This document shows positions 34,514-43,502 of a DNA stretch of 53,577 nucleotides, one piece after another. Position 1 is the first letter of the stretch; each line of letters starts with the position of its first letter. Made by a program: the position numbers and the translations under genes. The stretch is from CAZTZL01 sp964617625 (GTDB lineage Bacteria; Zhuqueibacterota; QNDG01; DSAB01): assembly GCA_964617625.1 (NCBI GenBank), contig CAZTZL010000014.1, forward strand, positions 1 through 53,577. The letters run 5' to 3'. Under the pieces are notes generated by a model that was not told the origin of the DNA, did not search any database, and was given only the letters and a program-made list of their open reading frames with translations.

Positions 34514-35890
34514 ATGGATAAAAAGAAAAGAAAAAAGCTGTTTATATTTTTGGGTGGGGCACTGGTGATTCTGGTCATTGTGGTGGCCAATATTGTGAAA
34601 AGCAGCAGTGGAAAGGGTGTCACCGTACAGACGGCAAAGGTTGTTAAAGGGACGATTGTTGAATCGGTTTCCGGTTCCGCCAAAATTCAGCCCGAAGTGC
34701 AGGTGAAAATTTCAGCCAAAGTAAGCGGACAGATTCTTGATTTGGGCGTGAAAGAAGGAGATCAGGTCAAGAAGGGACAATTCCTGGTTCAGCTGGATCA
34801 GGCGTATTACCGGGCTGCCGTCGAGTTGAATGAATCCAACCTGAAATATGCACAGGCCGGATATGAAAAAACAAAAAACGAATATGACCGGTCCAAAAGA
34901 CTGTTCGAGGACAATTTGATTTCACAGGCTGAACTGGACATTGCCAAATCCACATACGAGCAGGCAGTGGCCCAGGTGCAGCAGTACGAAGCGCTTTTAA
35001 AACAGGCGAAAGACGATCTGGCAAAGACTGTTATTTATTCACCGATGGACGGTATTGTCAGTCAGTTGAACAAGAAAGTCGGGGAAATGGCCATGGGTTC
35101 CCAGTTTACTCTGGATGTCATCATGGTTGTTGCGGACCTCTCCAAAATGCTTGCCGAGACAGAGATAGATGAGAATGATGTGGTGTCGATTTCTTTTGCT
35201 GATTCATCGCGAATTGCCATTGATGCCTTTCCGGACACTTCATTCCACGGAGTCGTTAAAGAGATTGCAAATACCGGAACGACAACCGGTTTGGGAACCC
35301 AGGAAGAGGTCACCAATTTTCTGGTTAAAGTTTCGATGGTTGAAATGCCTCTGAATGTACGTCCTGGAATGTCGGCCACAGTCGATATCGTCACAGAATC
35401 GAAATCGAATGTATTGAAGGTGCCGATTCAGTGTGTAACGATACGGAAACCGCTTCCTCCCGAAAAGGAAGATAAGGACAAGGGGAAGAAGAAAGAGAAG
35501 GAATCAGGCAAAGAGAAAAAAGAAGAGATGGTAAAGGAAGAAGCGAAAAAAGACACGGTTCTCGCCGAGGCCGATTCATCCGGAAAAGGGAATAAAAAGA
35601 ACAAGAAAGATAAAAAGCAAAAAAAGGCTGAGGGAACTTCCGAACCCGAAAAAGAGGAAAAGCCGATCAAGGTTTGTTTTGTTGTGAAGGACGGAGTGGC
35701 AAAGCAGGTTCCTGTGGTGCCAGGTATATCTAGTGACACAGAATGGGAAATAGTCAAGGGTCTTGAAGAAGGAGACGAAGTCGTCAGCGGGAGTTACAGG
35801 ATTCTTTCGAAACAGCTCAAGGACGGTCAGGAAGTAAAAGTCGATAATTCCCAGAAAAAGAAATCAAGCACTGAAGAAGAATCCGATTAA
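34514..35890 (+). CDS. MacA/HlyD-like periplasmic adaptor protein
   Basis: A 458-residue membrane fusion protein. A single N-terminal anchor (LFIFLGGALVILVIVVANIV) is followed by a split biotinyl-lipoyl domain (KISAKVSGQILDLGVKEGDQVKKG), an alpha-hairpin (residues about 95-165) and beta-barrel and membrane-proximal domains. Between them lies a Lys/Glu-rich low-complexity insert of roughly 70 residues (35455-35670), also seen in adaptors of FCB bacteria. The ATG at 34514 follows AAAGGAG; a TTG at 34493 overlaps that site and is unlikely. It joins the TolC duct to the ABC permeases encoded next. Confidence 0.94.
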   Translation: MDKKKRKKLFIFLGGALVILVIVVANIVKSSSGKGVTVQTAKVVKGTIVESVSGSAKIQPEVQVKISAKVSGQILDLGVKEGDQVKKGQFLVQLDQAYYRAAVELNESNLKYAQAGYEKTKNEYDRSKRLFEDNLISQAELDIAKSTYEQAVAQVQQYEALLKQAKDDLAKTVIYSPMDGIVSQLNKKVGEMAMGSQFTLDVIMVVADLSKMLAETEIDENDVVSISFADSSRIAIDAFPDTSFHGVVKEIANTGTTTGLGTQEEVTNFLVKVSMVEMPLNVRPGMSATVDIVTESKSNVLKVPIQCVTIRKPLPPEKEDKDKGKKKEKESGKEKKEEMVKEEAKKDTVLAEADSSGKGNKKNKKDKKQKKAEGTSEPEKEEKPIKVCFVVKDGVAKQVPVVPGISSDTEWEIVKGLEEGDEVVSGSYRILSKQLKDGQEVKVDNSQKKKSSTEEESD

Positions 35891-35963
35891 ATGATAACAG
35901 TATCTGTATTGGTAAACATGTCTAAGAATTATTTTGAAAGCAATTAAAAAGGAGTCGCCATTC

Positions 35964-36641
35964 ATGCTCATTGATTTAAAAGAGATTGTGAAAGAATACC
36001 ACATGGGATTGGAAGTGGTCCACGCATTACGCGGTATCAATCTCAAGATAGATAAAAACGAATATGTGGCCATTATGGGACCTTCCGGTTCGGGCAAATC
36101 CACTTTGATGAATATTCTGGGATGTCTCGATACAACCACTTCGGGAGACTATCAACTGAACAAAGTGAATGTGAGTACGATGAATGATGACGAACTTGCC
36201 GAGGTTCGCAATCGTGAAATCGGTTTTGTCTTCCAGACCTTCAATTTGCTGCCCAGGGCGTCGGCGCTTCACAATGTCGAACTTCCCTTGATTTACAGCG
36301 GAACCCCATCCGGAGCGCGGCGTGAGATGGCTGAAAAGGCATTAAAACAGGTTGGACTTGAAGAGCGGATGCATCACCGTCCCAATGAACTTTCAGGAGG
36401 TCAGCGGCAGCGTGTGGCTATTGCCCGGGCACTGGTTAACAATCCGTCCATCATTCTGGCGGATGAACCGACGGGAAATCTGGATACCCGGACCGGTGAC
36501 GAGATCATGGAGATTTTTGAAAAGTTACACGATGAAGGCAATACAATTATTATTGTCACGCACGAAGAGTACATTGCGGAACATTCGGACCGGATTGTTC
36601 GTCTCCGCGATGGATTTATTGAACGGGATGAAGCCATATAA
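35964..36641 (+). CDS. MacB-type ABC transporter ATP-binding protein
   Basis: A 225-residue ATPase read from the ATG at 35964, which has AAGGAG eight bases upstream; an upstream ATG at 35934 gives ten extra residues and no ribosome binding site. Motifs are Walker A GPSGSGKST (39-47), Q-loop FVFQTFNLLPRAS, signature LSGGQRQR, Walker B IILADEPTGNLD and H-loop VTHEEYIA. It belongs to the MacB/LolD group and must drive the two separate permeases encoded downstream. Confidence 0.95.
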   Translation: MLIDLKEIVKEYHMGLEVVHALRGINLKIDKNEYVAIMGPSGSGKSTLMNILGCLDTTTSGDYQLNKVNVSTMNDDELAEVRNREIGFVFQTFNLLPRASALHNVELPLIYSGTPSGARREMAEKALKQVGLEERMHHRPNELSGGQRQRVAIARALVNNPSIILADEPTGNLDTRTGDEIMEIFEKLHDEGNTIIIVTHEEYIAEHSDRIVRLRDGFIERDEAI

Positions 36642-36686
36642 CCGAACGGAAGACATCGCAACAGTAACTATCCTGGGATATAAAAA

Positions 36687-37922
36687 ATGAAACCAAAATT
36701 GGCAGAATTTGGTGAAGGGATTAAAATCGCACTTCATGCACTGAGTGCAAACAAACTTCGAACTGTGCTAACAACACTGGGTATTTTTATCGGTGTCATT
36801 GTGGTTACGGTGATTATCTCTGTCATTCAGGGGTTGAACCATTATATCAGCGGTGAACTTTCCGGTTTGGGTTCCAATACGCTCTATATTTCCAAGATGC
36901 CCTGGTTCATTACGAGTTACGAGAAGTATATTGAATATATTAAGCGCAAGGATATTACCGAGGACGATTATAAATATGTTCTTAAATATGCCAATCTGGC
37001 AGATGCAGTGGCGCCGGAAATCGATACACGGGGAACCGTAAAATACGAGAATAAATCGCTGGACCGTGTCCGAATTCGCGGGACCACGGATGCATTTATG
37101 TCTACAGCGAATGCCATGCCCGAAACGGGCCGTTTTTTTACACTGGCCGAAGTGGATTACCGTCGTCCGATCTGTGTGATCGGGTCGGAAGTGGCTGATG
37201 GACTTTTTAAGGATGATAATCCCCTGGGGAAGCGGATTAAAGTTGCCTCGAATCATTATCGAGTGGTCGGTGTCCTCAAGAAACGGGGCGCGATTTTAGG
37301 GGACAGTCAGGACGATATGGTTTTAATTCCCTATACTATTTTTCAAAAACAATACGGGAGCAAACGTTCTGTAACGATACAGGTGAAATCGGAAGATCCC
37401 GATCGGATGAATGACATGATCGACCAGCTTGAAGGAGTGATGCGTCGGTCCAGAGGTCTCGAGGTCGATCAGGAGAATAATTTTGCCATCAATCAACAGA
37501 GCCAGTTGATGGATATTTATAACAACCTGACAAGAGTACTCTGGATCGTGCTTATCGGAATCGGTTCCATCTCTCTGATCGTAGGCGGTATCGGGATCAT
37601 GAATATCATGCTTGTTTCCGTCACCGAACGCACGAGGGAAATAGGCATTCGCAAAGCGCTGGGCGCGAAAAAACGGATCATTATGTGGCAGTTTTTAGTG
37701 GAATCGATGTTCATCTCAAGCATCGGTGTGATACTGGGAGTTCTTGTTTCCGTGGGACTGGCTACGTTGGTTCATTCCGCTACAAAACTTCCGGTTCACA
37801 TTTCCACATGGGTGCTGTTTTTGGCCGTCGGATTTACGGTAACCATCGGACTCTTTTTCGGGCTCTATCCCGCTTCGAAGGCCGCGCGCCTCGATCCCAT
37901 TGAAGCTTTGCGATATGAATAG
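36687..37922 (+). CDS. MacB-type ABC permease (first of tandem pair)
   Basis: A 411-residue permease with an N-terminal helix (LRTVLTTLGIFIGVIVVTVII), a MacB periplasmic core domain (residues about 45-265), three C-terminal FtsX helices, the TREIGIRKALGAKKR motif and the GLYPASKAARLDPIEALRYE end. It would transmit ATPase motion to the periplasmic adaptor and TolC. It starts 45 bases after the ATPase stop. A second permease follows 20 bases downstream, so the exporter may be built on a heterodimer. Confidence 0.94.
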   Translation: MKPKLAEFGEGIKIALHALSANKLRTVLTTLGIFIGVIVVTVIISVIQGLNHYISGELSGLGSNTLYISKMPWFITSYEKYIEYIKRKDITEDDYKYVLKYANLADAVAPEIDTRGTVKYENKSLDRVRIRGTTDAFMSTANAMPETGRFFTLAEVDYRRPICVIGSEVADGLFKDDNPLGKRIKVASNHYRVVGVLKKRGAILGDSQDDMVLIPYTIFQKQYGSKRSVTIQVKSEDPDRMNDMIDQLEGVMRRSRGLEVDQENNFAINQQSQLMDIYNNLTRVLWIVLIGIGSISLIVGGIGIMNIMLVSVTERTREIGIRKALGAKKRIIMWQFLVESMFISSIGVILGVLVSVGLATLVHSATKLPVHISTWVLFLAVGFTVTIGLFFGLYPASKAARLDPIEALRYE

Positions 37923-37942
37923 TTTAAAAGTGAGGTGAATTC

Positions 37943-39166
37943 ATGCAGGTACGGGAAAGTTTTGTAATTGCTCTGGATGTCATTCGAACGCACAAAATGC
38001 GTTCCTTTCTCACCCTGCTCGGAATCATTATCGGTGTGATGGCTATTATCGGCATGCAATCGCTCATAGAGGGTTTTCAAAAAAGCATTCAAAAAGACAT
38101 GGAGCAGCTTGGCGCCAATGTTTTTCAGGTTCAAAAAGAGCCGGTAATAATGGGCCACCGTGATCGGGATCAATACCGCAACCGTAAAGATATAACCATG
38201 CTTGAAGCCAATGCGATAGAACAGCACTGCTCTGCCGTTTCCAGAGTCGGTCCAGAAGACTGGCAATTCGGGATTGTAGCGAAGTATAAAAACCGGAAAA
38301 CCAGCCCGGCCACATGGCTGGCCGGCGGTGTGCCTGCCTTTTTCCCCAATAACGGATATTATATCGGTGAAGGGCGGCCCATTACAGAAATCGATGTGGA
38401 GCACAATCGTCATGTCGCAGTGATCGGCATGGATGTGGTGGACGAATTGTTTCCGTTCCAAAATCCCCTTGGTGAACCCATTATTGTGGATGGACACCGT
38501 TATGAAGTTATCGGCGTCATTGAAGAACAGGGGTCGTCTTTCGGACAGAGTGAAGACAACCGGGTAGTGATTCCACTCTCCACGTTCCAGAAATATTATG
38601 GAAAGAATCGATCCCTCAACATCACGGTTCAGTCAGACACACCCGAACTTTTAGAGACTGCAAAAGAGCAGGTGATCGGCGTGCTTCGGGCAGTCAGAAA
38701 AGTGCCGCCCGGAGAACCCAACGATTTTGCAATCTGGTCTAGTGAATCGCTCATCGAATCATTCAACAATATGACGCGTGCTGTGCGGATCGGTGCTATT
38801 GTGATCGTTTCATTCGGTCTGCTCGTAGCAGGTATTGGAATTATGAATATCATGCTGGTTTCTATCAGGGAACGGACACGGGAAATTGGTATCCGGATGG
38901 CCATTGGTGCAAAACGGCGCGATATTCTTTTCCAGTTTCTTGTCGAAGCCATCTTTTTATCCGAAGTCGGAGGCATTATCGGCATTCTTGTGGGCATCGG
39001 AATTGCTCAGTTTGTTGCCCTGGTTTCTCCTGTTCCGGCAGCGATTCCCGTTGGTGCTATTATTTTAGGATTTTGTTTTTGTTCCGTCGTCGGTCTTATT
39101 TTCGGTGTTTATCCCGCGGCTAAAGCGAGCAAGCTGGATCCCATTACAGCGCTGAGATATGAATAA
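37943..39166 (+). CDS. MacB-type ABC permease (second of tandem pair)
   Basis: A 407-residue permease of the same architecture as its neighbour: N-terminal helix (MRSFLTLLGIIIGVMAIIGM), MacB core domain, three FtsX helices, TREIGIRMAIGAKRR and a GVYPAAKASKLDPITALRYE end. The two share motifs but differ throughout the periplasmic domain, so they are diverged paralogues, not a recent duplication. GAGGTGAA precedes the ATG. With a single ATPase gene upstream, a heterodimeric permease is the simplest reading. It is the last gene of the exporter operon. Confidence 0.94.
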   Translation: MQVRESFVIALDVIRTHKMRSFLTLLGIIIGVMAIIGMQSLIEGFQKSIQKDMEQLGANVFQVQKEPVIMGHRDRDQYRNRKDITMLEANAIEQHCSAVSRVGPEDWQFGIVAKYKNRKTSPATWLAGGVPAFFPNNGYYIGEGRPITEIDVEHNRHVAVIGMDVVDELFPFQNPLGEPIIVDGHRYEVIGVIEEQGSSFGQSEDNRVVIPLSTFQKYYGKNRSLNITVQSDTPELLETAKEQVIGVLRAVRKVPPGEPNDFAIWSSESLIESFNNMTRAVRIGAIVIVSFGLLVAGIGIMNIMLVSIRERTREIGIRMAIGAKRRDILFQFLVEAIFLSEVGGIIGILVGIGIAQFVALVSPVPAAIPVGAIILGFCFCSVVGLIFGVYPAAKASKLDPITALRYE

Positions 39167-39513
39167 AACTAGGGCTCTATCTTGAATCGAGCGGTTTGAA
39201 ATTTTACCCATAAATTAAATATCAAAGTGAAAAATGACAAAGCAAAATCCAAAAATAAAAAATGAAAAGGGTAAACTCAACTTTTGAAAAGTCCGGATTT
39301 ATTCGTGCTAATTCTTTTTTATAAAATGAAAGATGCTCTTAAATCCCTTTATTTTCTAATGAGGTTTTACTGTTTTGTCAAGCGTTGTCCACTGAGCCTG
39401 ATGAATTATTCATGCCATGCGGGGATGGCAAACAGTTGATTTTTGATCTTTGATTTGCAGTTGCCCGTACAAATCAATATAGAAAGTAAATATTTTATGG
39501 AAGGATTTTAAAT
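39167..39513. repeat. Intergenic region with AT-rich inverted repeat-like tracts
   Basis: The 347-base gap holds a tract of CAAAGTGAAAAATGACAAAG/CAAAATCC-type units at about 39215-39265 and its approximate reverse complement (TTGATTTTTGATCTTTGATTTG) at 39434-39455. It is of the same kind as the element at 32125-32300. The promoter and GGAAGG ribosome binding site of the STAS gene lie at its right end. Confidence 0.45.
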
Positions 39514-39861
39514 ATGCAAATGAAAGAAGAAAAAAAAGACAACGTGCTCATCGTCCATTTGAGCGGAGAATTGATGGGGGGTGAAGCCACTCTCATGTTC
39601 CAGAAGCGGATCGATGAAGCCATTCGTGAAGAAAGGGTGAATGTGGTCGTGGATATGGCCGATGTGAAATGGATGAACAGCGCCGGTCTGGGCATTTTAA
39701 TGGCCTGTCTGACCACGCTTCGGGGAAGCGATGGAGATCTCCGTCTGGTCAATGTGCCGGAACGCGTGCGCCGGCCGCTCGAGATCACCAAACTGGACGG
39801 GGTCATCAGCATATTTAACTCGATGAAAGACGCCGTTCAGAGTTTTAAGGAAGGAGCGTGA
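39514..39861 (+). CDS. STAS-domain anti-sigma factor antagonist
   Basis: A 115-residue single-domain STAS protein like SpoIIAA/RsbV. The phosphorylatable serine is in MNSAGLGIL (S56), and the fold elements NVLIVHLSGELMGGEA and VNVVVDMADVKWMNS are intact. Such proteins free a sigma factor by binding its anti-sigma kinase, with phosphorylation of Ser as the switch. No kinase or phosphatase gene is adjacent; the ECF sigma genes in this window use different anti-sigma types. The pentapeptide protein gene starts one base after its stop, so the two are cotranslated. Confidence 0.92.
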   Translation: MQMKEEKKDNVLIVHLSGELMGGEATLMFQKRIDEAIREERVNVVVDMADVKWMNSAGLGILMACLTTLRGSDGDLRLVNVPERVRRPLEITKLDGVISIFNSMKDAVQSFKEGA

Positions 39862-39862
39862 T

Positions 39863-40435
39863 ATGGCCGTATTGACAAGGGAAATGATTGTAGATAAAGT
39901 AGCGAAAGGTGAATCCTTTTCCGGAACCGATCTTTCAAAAGCCGACCTCTCCTATTCCAACTTAAAAAAGGGTGATTTTCGAAAAGCAAATTTTCAGGAT
40001 GCCCATTTGCAGAATACCAATCTGGAAGGGGCCGATCTGAGGGAAGCCAATTTGGAAGGCGCGTTTCTGTTCGGATCGAATCTCAGCGGAGCCAAATTGG
40101 AAGGTGCCAATCTGAAGAAAACCAATCTTCAGGATACTAATTTGGAAAAAACTGTGCTGAAGGGATGCAACCTGAGCGGGCTTTCGCTTTTCGGCGCGCA
40201 GTTGGACAGCGCCAATCTGGAAGGGGCCAATCTCAGCGGTGCTAAATTGAAGCGGGCAAGTCTGGCGAATGCGAATTTGAAAAATGCCAATCTCTCCGGC
40301 GCGCATTTGCAGCGGGCCCATTTGAGAAATGCCAATCTCTCCGGCGCCAATTTCAGCAATGCGAATTTGAAGTTCGCCGATTTGACCGGCGCCAAAACAG
40401 AGGGAGCGAATTTTAAGGGGTGTGTGAAAGAGTGA
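39863..40435 (+). CDS. Pentapeptide-repeat protein
   Basis: A 190-residue protein. After about 28 N-terminal residues it consists almost entirely of A(D/N)LxX pentapeptides (ADLSYSNLKKGDFRKANF onward), about 30 units, which fold as a right-handed quadrilateral beta-helix. There is no signal peptide, so it is probably cytoplasmic. Related proteins include DNA-mimic gyrase protectors (Qnr, MfpA) and many of unknown role; this one is rich in Asn/Ala/Gly and not strongly acidic, so DNA mimicry is not evident. It is coupled to the STAS gene. A degenerate copy of its last codons and terminator lies downstream at 40602-40690. Confidence 0.93.
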   Translation: MAVLTREMIVDKVAKGESFSGTDLSKADLSYSNLKKGDFRKANFQDAHLQNTNLEGADLREANLEGAFLFGSNLSGAKLEGANLKKTNLQDTNLEKTVLKGCNLSGLSLFGAQLDSANLEGANLSGAKLKRASLANANLKNANLSGAHLQRAHLRNANLSGANFSNANLKFADLTGAKTEGANFKGCVKE

Positions 40436-40462
40436 TTTAAAATCCATATCATTTTTTCATAG

Positions 40463-40500
40463 AAGCCGGAGACGTTTAATCCCCGGCTTTCTAATTTGTA
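40463..40500 (+). terminator. Intrinsic terminator after the pentapeptide gene
   Basis: AAGCCGG (40463-40469) pairs with CCGGCTT (40483-40489), followed by a short T-rich run. It lies about 30 bases after the stop and serves the STAS/pentapeptide operon. Confidence 0.65.
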
Positions 40501-40601
40501 AAAGTTTCTAACTGCATTAAAAATCGTTGGACGGGATTCATTACGACAAATGAGGTTATTCGCCGAATGATAACCGAGGGTGGCAAACATCTTCGGTAGC
40601 T

Positions 40602-40690
40602 AAAATTTTAAGGGAAGTGTAAAATAGATAATTTGAAATCCGTGTATTTTTTTTATAGAAACCGAGGATATTTGTTCTCGGCTTTTTTGT
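40602..40690 (+). pseudogene. Degenerate duplicate of the pentapeptide gene 3' end plus terminator
   Basis: The segment from about 40602 aligns with 40411-40500. Both read ATTTTAAGGG, then a GTGT-AAA block, then ATTTxAAATCC, then a T-run, ATAGAA, and a terminator hairpin (CCGAG 40662-40666 with CTCGG 40677-40681, then six T). In this copy the reading frame is broken by stops. It looks like the remnant of a second pentapeptide gene or a local tandem duplication. The rest of the 494-base gap 40436-40929 shows nothing further. Confidence 0.55.
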
Positions 40691-40929
40691 TTGAAAACTA
40701 TAACATTTGCGAATTTCACTTGATTTTATAACTATTATCAACTATGTTTAGTTAATACTTACATTTGAAAACATACCAACAGAACATACAACGTTGATCA
40801 GGATTCATAAGAAAAAGTACAATCGCCGGATGATTTAATCAGCTGTGACTCTGATTAGAACTGCATGTTTCCGGATTTTCCTTTTCTAATTCGATGGTAT
40901 TCTTTCCAGAATAACAGTGGAGGTGACCC

Positions 40930-41190
40930 ATGAAAGAGTTTGTTGAATTTATCATTAAACATCTGGTTGATAAGCCTGACGAAGTTAAAGTTGAAGAAGT
41001 TGATGGTGAACGAACTGTGATCTTCGAATTGCATGTAGGCGACGGAGACATAGGAAAGGTGATCGGGCGGGGTGGACAGACGGCCAGATCTATCCGCACT
41101 CTTCTGAGTGCAGCTTCAGCAAAACAGGGCAAGCGGGCTGTTTTGGAAATATTAGAAAATAAAACGGAGAAAGTCAGCAGTAGTGAATGA
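40930..41190 (+). CDS. khpA: KH-domain RNA-binding protein KhpA-like
   Basis: An 86-residue protein, almost entirely one type II KH domain with the RNA-contacting loop VIGRGGQTARSI (GRGG at 46-49). KhpA binds RNA, often with KhpB, and affects cell elongation and translation in several bacteria. It is usually encoded between rpsP and rimM; here it is alone between the pentapeptide gene and a flavodoxin gene. GGAGGTGA precedes the ATG. The last ten residues are polar and probably disordered. Confidence 0.93.
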   Translation: MKEFVEFIIKHLVDKPDEVKVEEVDGERTVIFELHVGDGDIGKVIGRGGQTARSIRTLLSAASAKQGKRAVLEILENKTEKVSSSE

Positions 41191-41366
41191 AAAGCAGATA
41201 GCCATCAATCTGGTTAAAATAAGCATAAAATATTCAATTCAGAAATGAGATGATTGTGTATATTTCAAGCTCGGTGTGGTATTCTCCATCTTGTTGAATT
41301 GTAACCAATGGCGAGAGCCGTCCTGTATAACATTAAATCATTGTACTGTTATATAAAAGGTGGATC

Positions 41367-41960
41367 ATGGAAAGGAGACAATTTTTCAAATTGGGAGTTG
41401 CAGGGATCGGTACTACAGTTTTAGCTAACAATCTGTGGGCATTGAAGTACTATCCCATGCCGTCCGATATAAAATGGGCAATACTGTACGGCACTTGGTG
41501 CGGGAGCTCCAGAGATGCCGCCGTATGGATCTCTGAAGGCATGGGCGGGATCGGAGATGTCTTTGATGTGCGTGAAAATCCGGATCTGAAAGGATTCGAT
41601 CACATCATTATCGGCGGGTCCATTCGGGGAGGAGTCACATCCAAAGAGTTGCAGGATTACATTACAAAGAACAAAAAATGGATAGGGAAGAAAGTGCGCA
41701 GCTTCTTTGCCGTGTGCGGGAACATGGGCCAGCCGGTTGGACCGCAGCAGATAACGATGTTCATTGACAATCATCTGGTAAAACTGTGCGGGACCGGCAA
41801 TGTCCCGTCAAAGGTATTTTTAGGCCGAATCACAAAATCTCTGATGGATCCTCAAACAGCCAAAATGATGGGAAATATGGAAGATTATGATAATCTGAGT
41901 CGCGCTGAGTGTATGGCGTTTGGTAAAGAGGTTTTGGCCAATATGACAAAGGAGAAATAG
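41367..41960 (+). CDS. Flavodoxin-domain protein with Tat-like signal
   Basis: A 197-residue protein. The N-terminus MERRQFFKLGVAGIGTTVLA has the twin-arginine motif RRxFFK followed by a hydrophobic stretch, so export of the folded protein by the Tat route is likely. The rest is a flavodoxin fold of the HemG/protoporphyrinogen-oxidase-like type: the FMN phosphate loop region YGTWCGSSRD, the DHIIIGGSIRGG segment and the FFAVCGNMG strand. It would bind FMN and act in periplasmic electron transfer. AAGGTGG precedes the ATG. The partner is unknown and no redox gene adjoins it. Confidence 0.85.
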   Translation: MERRQFFKLGVAGIGTTVLANNLWALKYYPMPSDIKWAILYGTWCGSSRDAAVWISEGMGGIGDVFDVRENPDLKGFDHIIIGGSIRGGVTSKELQDYITKNKKWIGKKVRSFFAVCGNMGQPVGPQQITMFIDNHLVKLCGTGNVPSKVFLGRITKSLMDPQTAKMMGNMEDYDNLSRAECMAFGKEVLANMTKEK

Positions 41961-42087
41961 CATCGAAGATCGCGATTAATAACGGCAAATGTTTTTAAAT
42001 TAATTTTTCTCATCAATATAAAACAGGGATTATGAATGCGGTTTTATTATTTCAATTATAGTGATAAATGTTTATGCACCAAATAGA

Positions 42088-43212
42088 TTAATTCATATCA
42101 GTCCGTACAATTTTTTCTCCAACCATACTTTTAATGTGATCGACCGGTTTCTGAAGTGAAACGGTTTTGGCATCCCGGTAGTAACGTTCCATGGGGTATT
42201 CCTGCATACAGCCGTGACCGCCCATCAGGGTCATTGCCCGGTCGGTTACGCTCAAAGCTGTCTCTATATTTTTCAGTGTTGCCAAAAAAACATCAATTCC
42301 TCTGATACTTGCAGCGTGATAGAGCATCAATCGGGCAGCGTCGATGGATTGTTTAATATCTGTCAGGGCTCTCTGAATACTTTCAAAATCTGCAAGATAT
42401 TGATTCTCAGCAATCATACGCTTTTTGGTATATTGAAGCACTGATTGAAAGGCTGCCTGACTGATCCCAAGGGCTACAGCTGCCTGCCCCAGACAATTCA
42501 TCATGGTGTTGGTCTGCAATATCTGGGAGAATTGGCCCTCTTTTCCCAATATGTCATTTGTCGATACAATCACATCATCAAGCACCAATTCACCCACTGC
42601 ACTGCCACGAAGCCCCAGCATTGTTTCCAAAGTACCAGAATAAAATGAATGTAAATCTTTTTTCATTAAAAAAGCAAGAAAAGGTTGTCTATCATTGAGA
42701 TTGTTGTTCCTGACAATCACAACGACCGAGTCGGCAACCGAATTGGAAATCATGCTTTTTGTTCCAGTCAATTTGATCTGTCTATTTTGCGATACTGCTT
42801 TTGACTGCATGGTTTTCTGCCAGTTTGTAGCGCTTCCTGATTCCGTCATAGCAAAAGCTGCACTTTTTCCCCCATCTATTAAATCCGGCAAATGTGTCCT
42901 GATTTGTGACTGTGTCCCAAACTGCTGAATGAGTGCACTGACCGAATGTGTTACCATAAATTGCCAGGCCACCGAAGCACTTATTTTCGCGAGCTCTTCT
43001 GTAATCAGAACAAAATCAAGCAGACTTCGCCCTAATCCACCATTTTCTTCTGAGATCAGGATTCTGAATACATCCATAGCCCCCAGCTGTTTATAGATGG
43101 AATATGGAACTTGATTGGTTTGGTCGATGCTGGGTGCATGTTTTGCAATTTCCCTGTTGGCATATTTCCGGATCATATCCTGTAATTCTATCTGCGCTTC
43201 GTTTAACATCAT
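42088..43212 (-). CDS. Acyl-CoA dehydrogenase family protein
   Basis: A 374-residue flavoprotein of the acyl-CoA dehydrogenase family, which oxidises acyl-CoA to enoyl-CoA with FAD and passes electrons to ETF. The N-terminal helical domain, the FAD signature AFAMTESGSATN and the C-terminal block LMGGHGCMQEYPMERYYRDAK are present, with the catalytic Glu in MQEYP. The YEGT sequence that normally follows is missing (the text runs on as TVSLQKPVDH), so FAD contacts or substrate range may differ. GGAGG precedes the ATG. It is the last gene of a minus-strand cluster with an ArsR regulator and a small Cys-rich protein. Confidence 0.92.
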   Translation of the reverse strand: MMLNEAQIELQDMIRKYANREIAKHAPSIDQTNQVPYSIYKQLGAMDVFRILISEENGGLGRSLLDFVLITEELAKISASVAWQFMVTHSVSALIQQFGTQSQIRTHLPDLIDGGKSAAFAMTESGSATNWQKTMQSKAVSQNRQIKLTGTKSMISNSVADSVVVIVRNNNLNDRQPFLAFLMKKDLHSFYSGTLETMLGLRGSAVGELVLDDVIVSTNDILGKEGQFSQILQTNTMMNCLGQAAVALGISQAAFQSVLQYTKKRMIAENQYLADFESIQRALTDIKQSIDAARLMLYHAASIRGIDVFLATLKNIETALSVTDRAMTLMGGHGCMQEYPMERYYRDAKTVSLQKPVDHIKSMVGEKIVRTDMN

Positions 43213-43297
43213 GACTGTTTGCCTCCGATAAATTTAAAAAGAGAATGATAAAATTCCCGGGGAGTTAAAACAATATAGTTCTCCCCGGGATGCAGTC

Positions 43298-43468
43298 TTA
43301 TTTTTCTGCTTTAACCTCAGTAATTAATGTTTCTAGTTCCTGGACTGATTTTTTTGCGTCTGCCAGTTCCTGCTCCAATATTTGAATCTTTCTTTTTTTA
43401 CTCCATAGACTGGGGCATATATTTTTTTGACGGCTGGCTTCTCTTGCTGACGTACAACATGAGCACAT
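43298..43468 (-). CDS. Small CxCC coiled-coil protein
   Basis: A 56-residue protein from the ATG at 43468, which has GAGGTGAG four bases upstream; an ATG at 43486 would put that site inside the gene. It starts MCSCC, with a further cysteine at C18 (NICPS), giving four cysteines in 18 residues. Residues 26-56 are a strong predicted coiled coil (KKRKIQILEQELADAKKSVQ onward). It could be a metal- or thiol-sensing adaptor or a small chaperone, but this is inference. It lies between the ArsR gene and the dehydrogenase gene. Confidence 0.7.
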   Translation of the reverse strand: MCSCCTSAREASRQKNICPSLWSKKRKIQILEQELADAKKSVQELETLITEVKAEK

Positions 43469-43502
43469 AATCTCACCTCTTTTCATTTTTGTATATGACC
43501 AT

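Noticed and set aside
39962..40447. A 161-codon minus-strand frame opposite the pentapeptide gene
   Set aside because: Its periodic IGxxQI pattern is the complement of the pentapeptide repeats.
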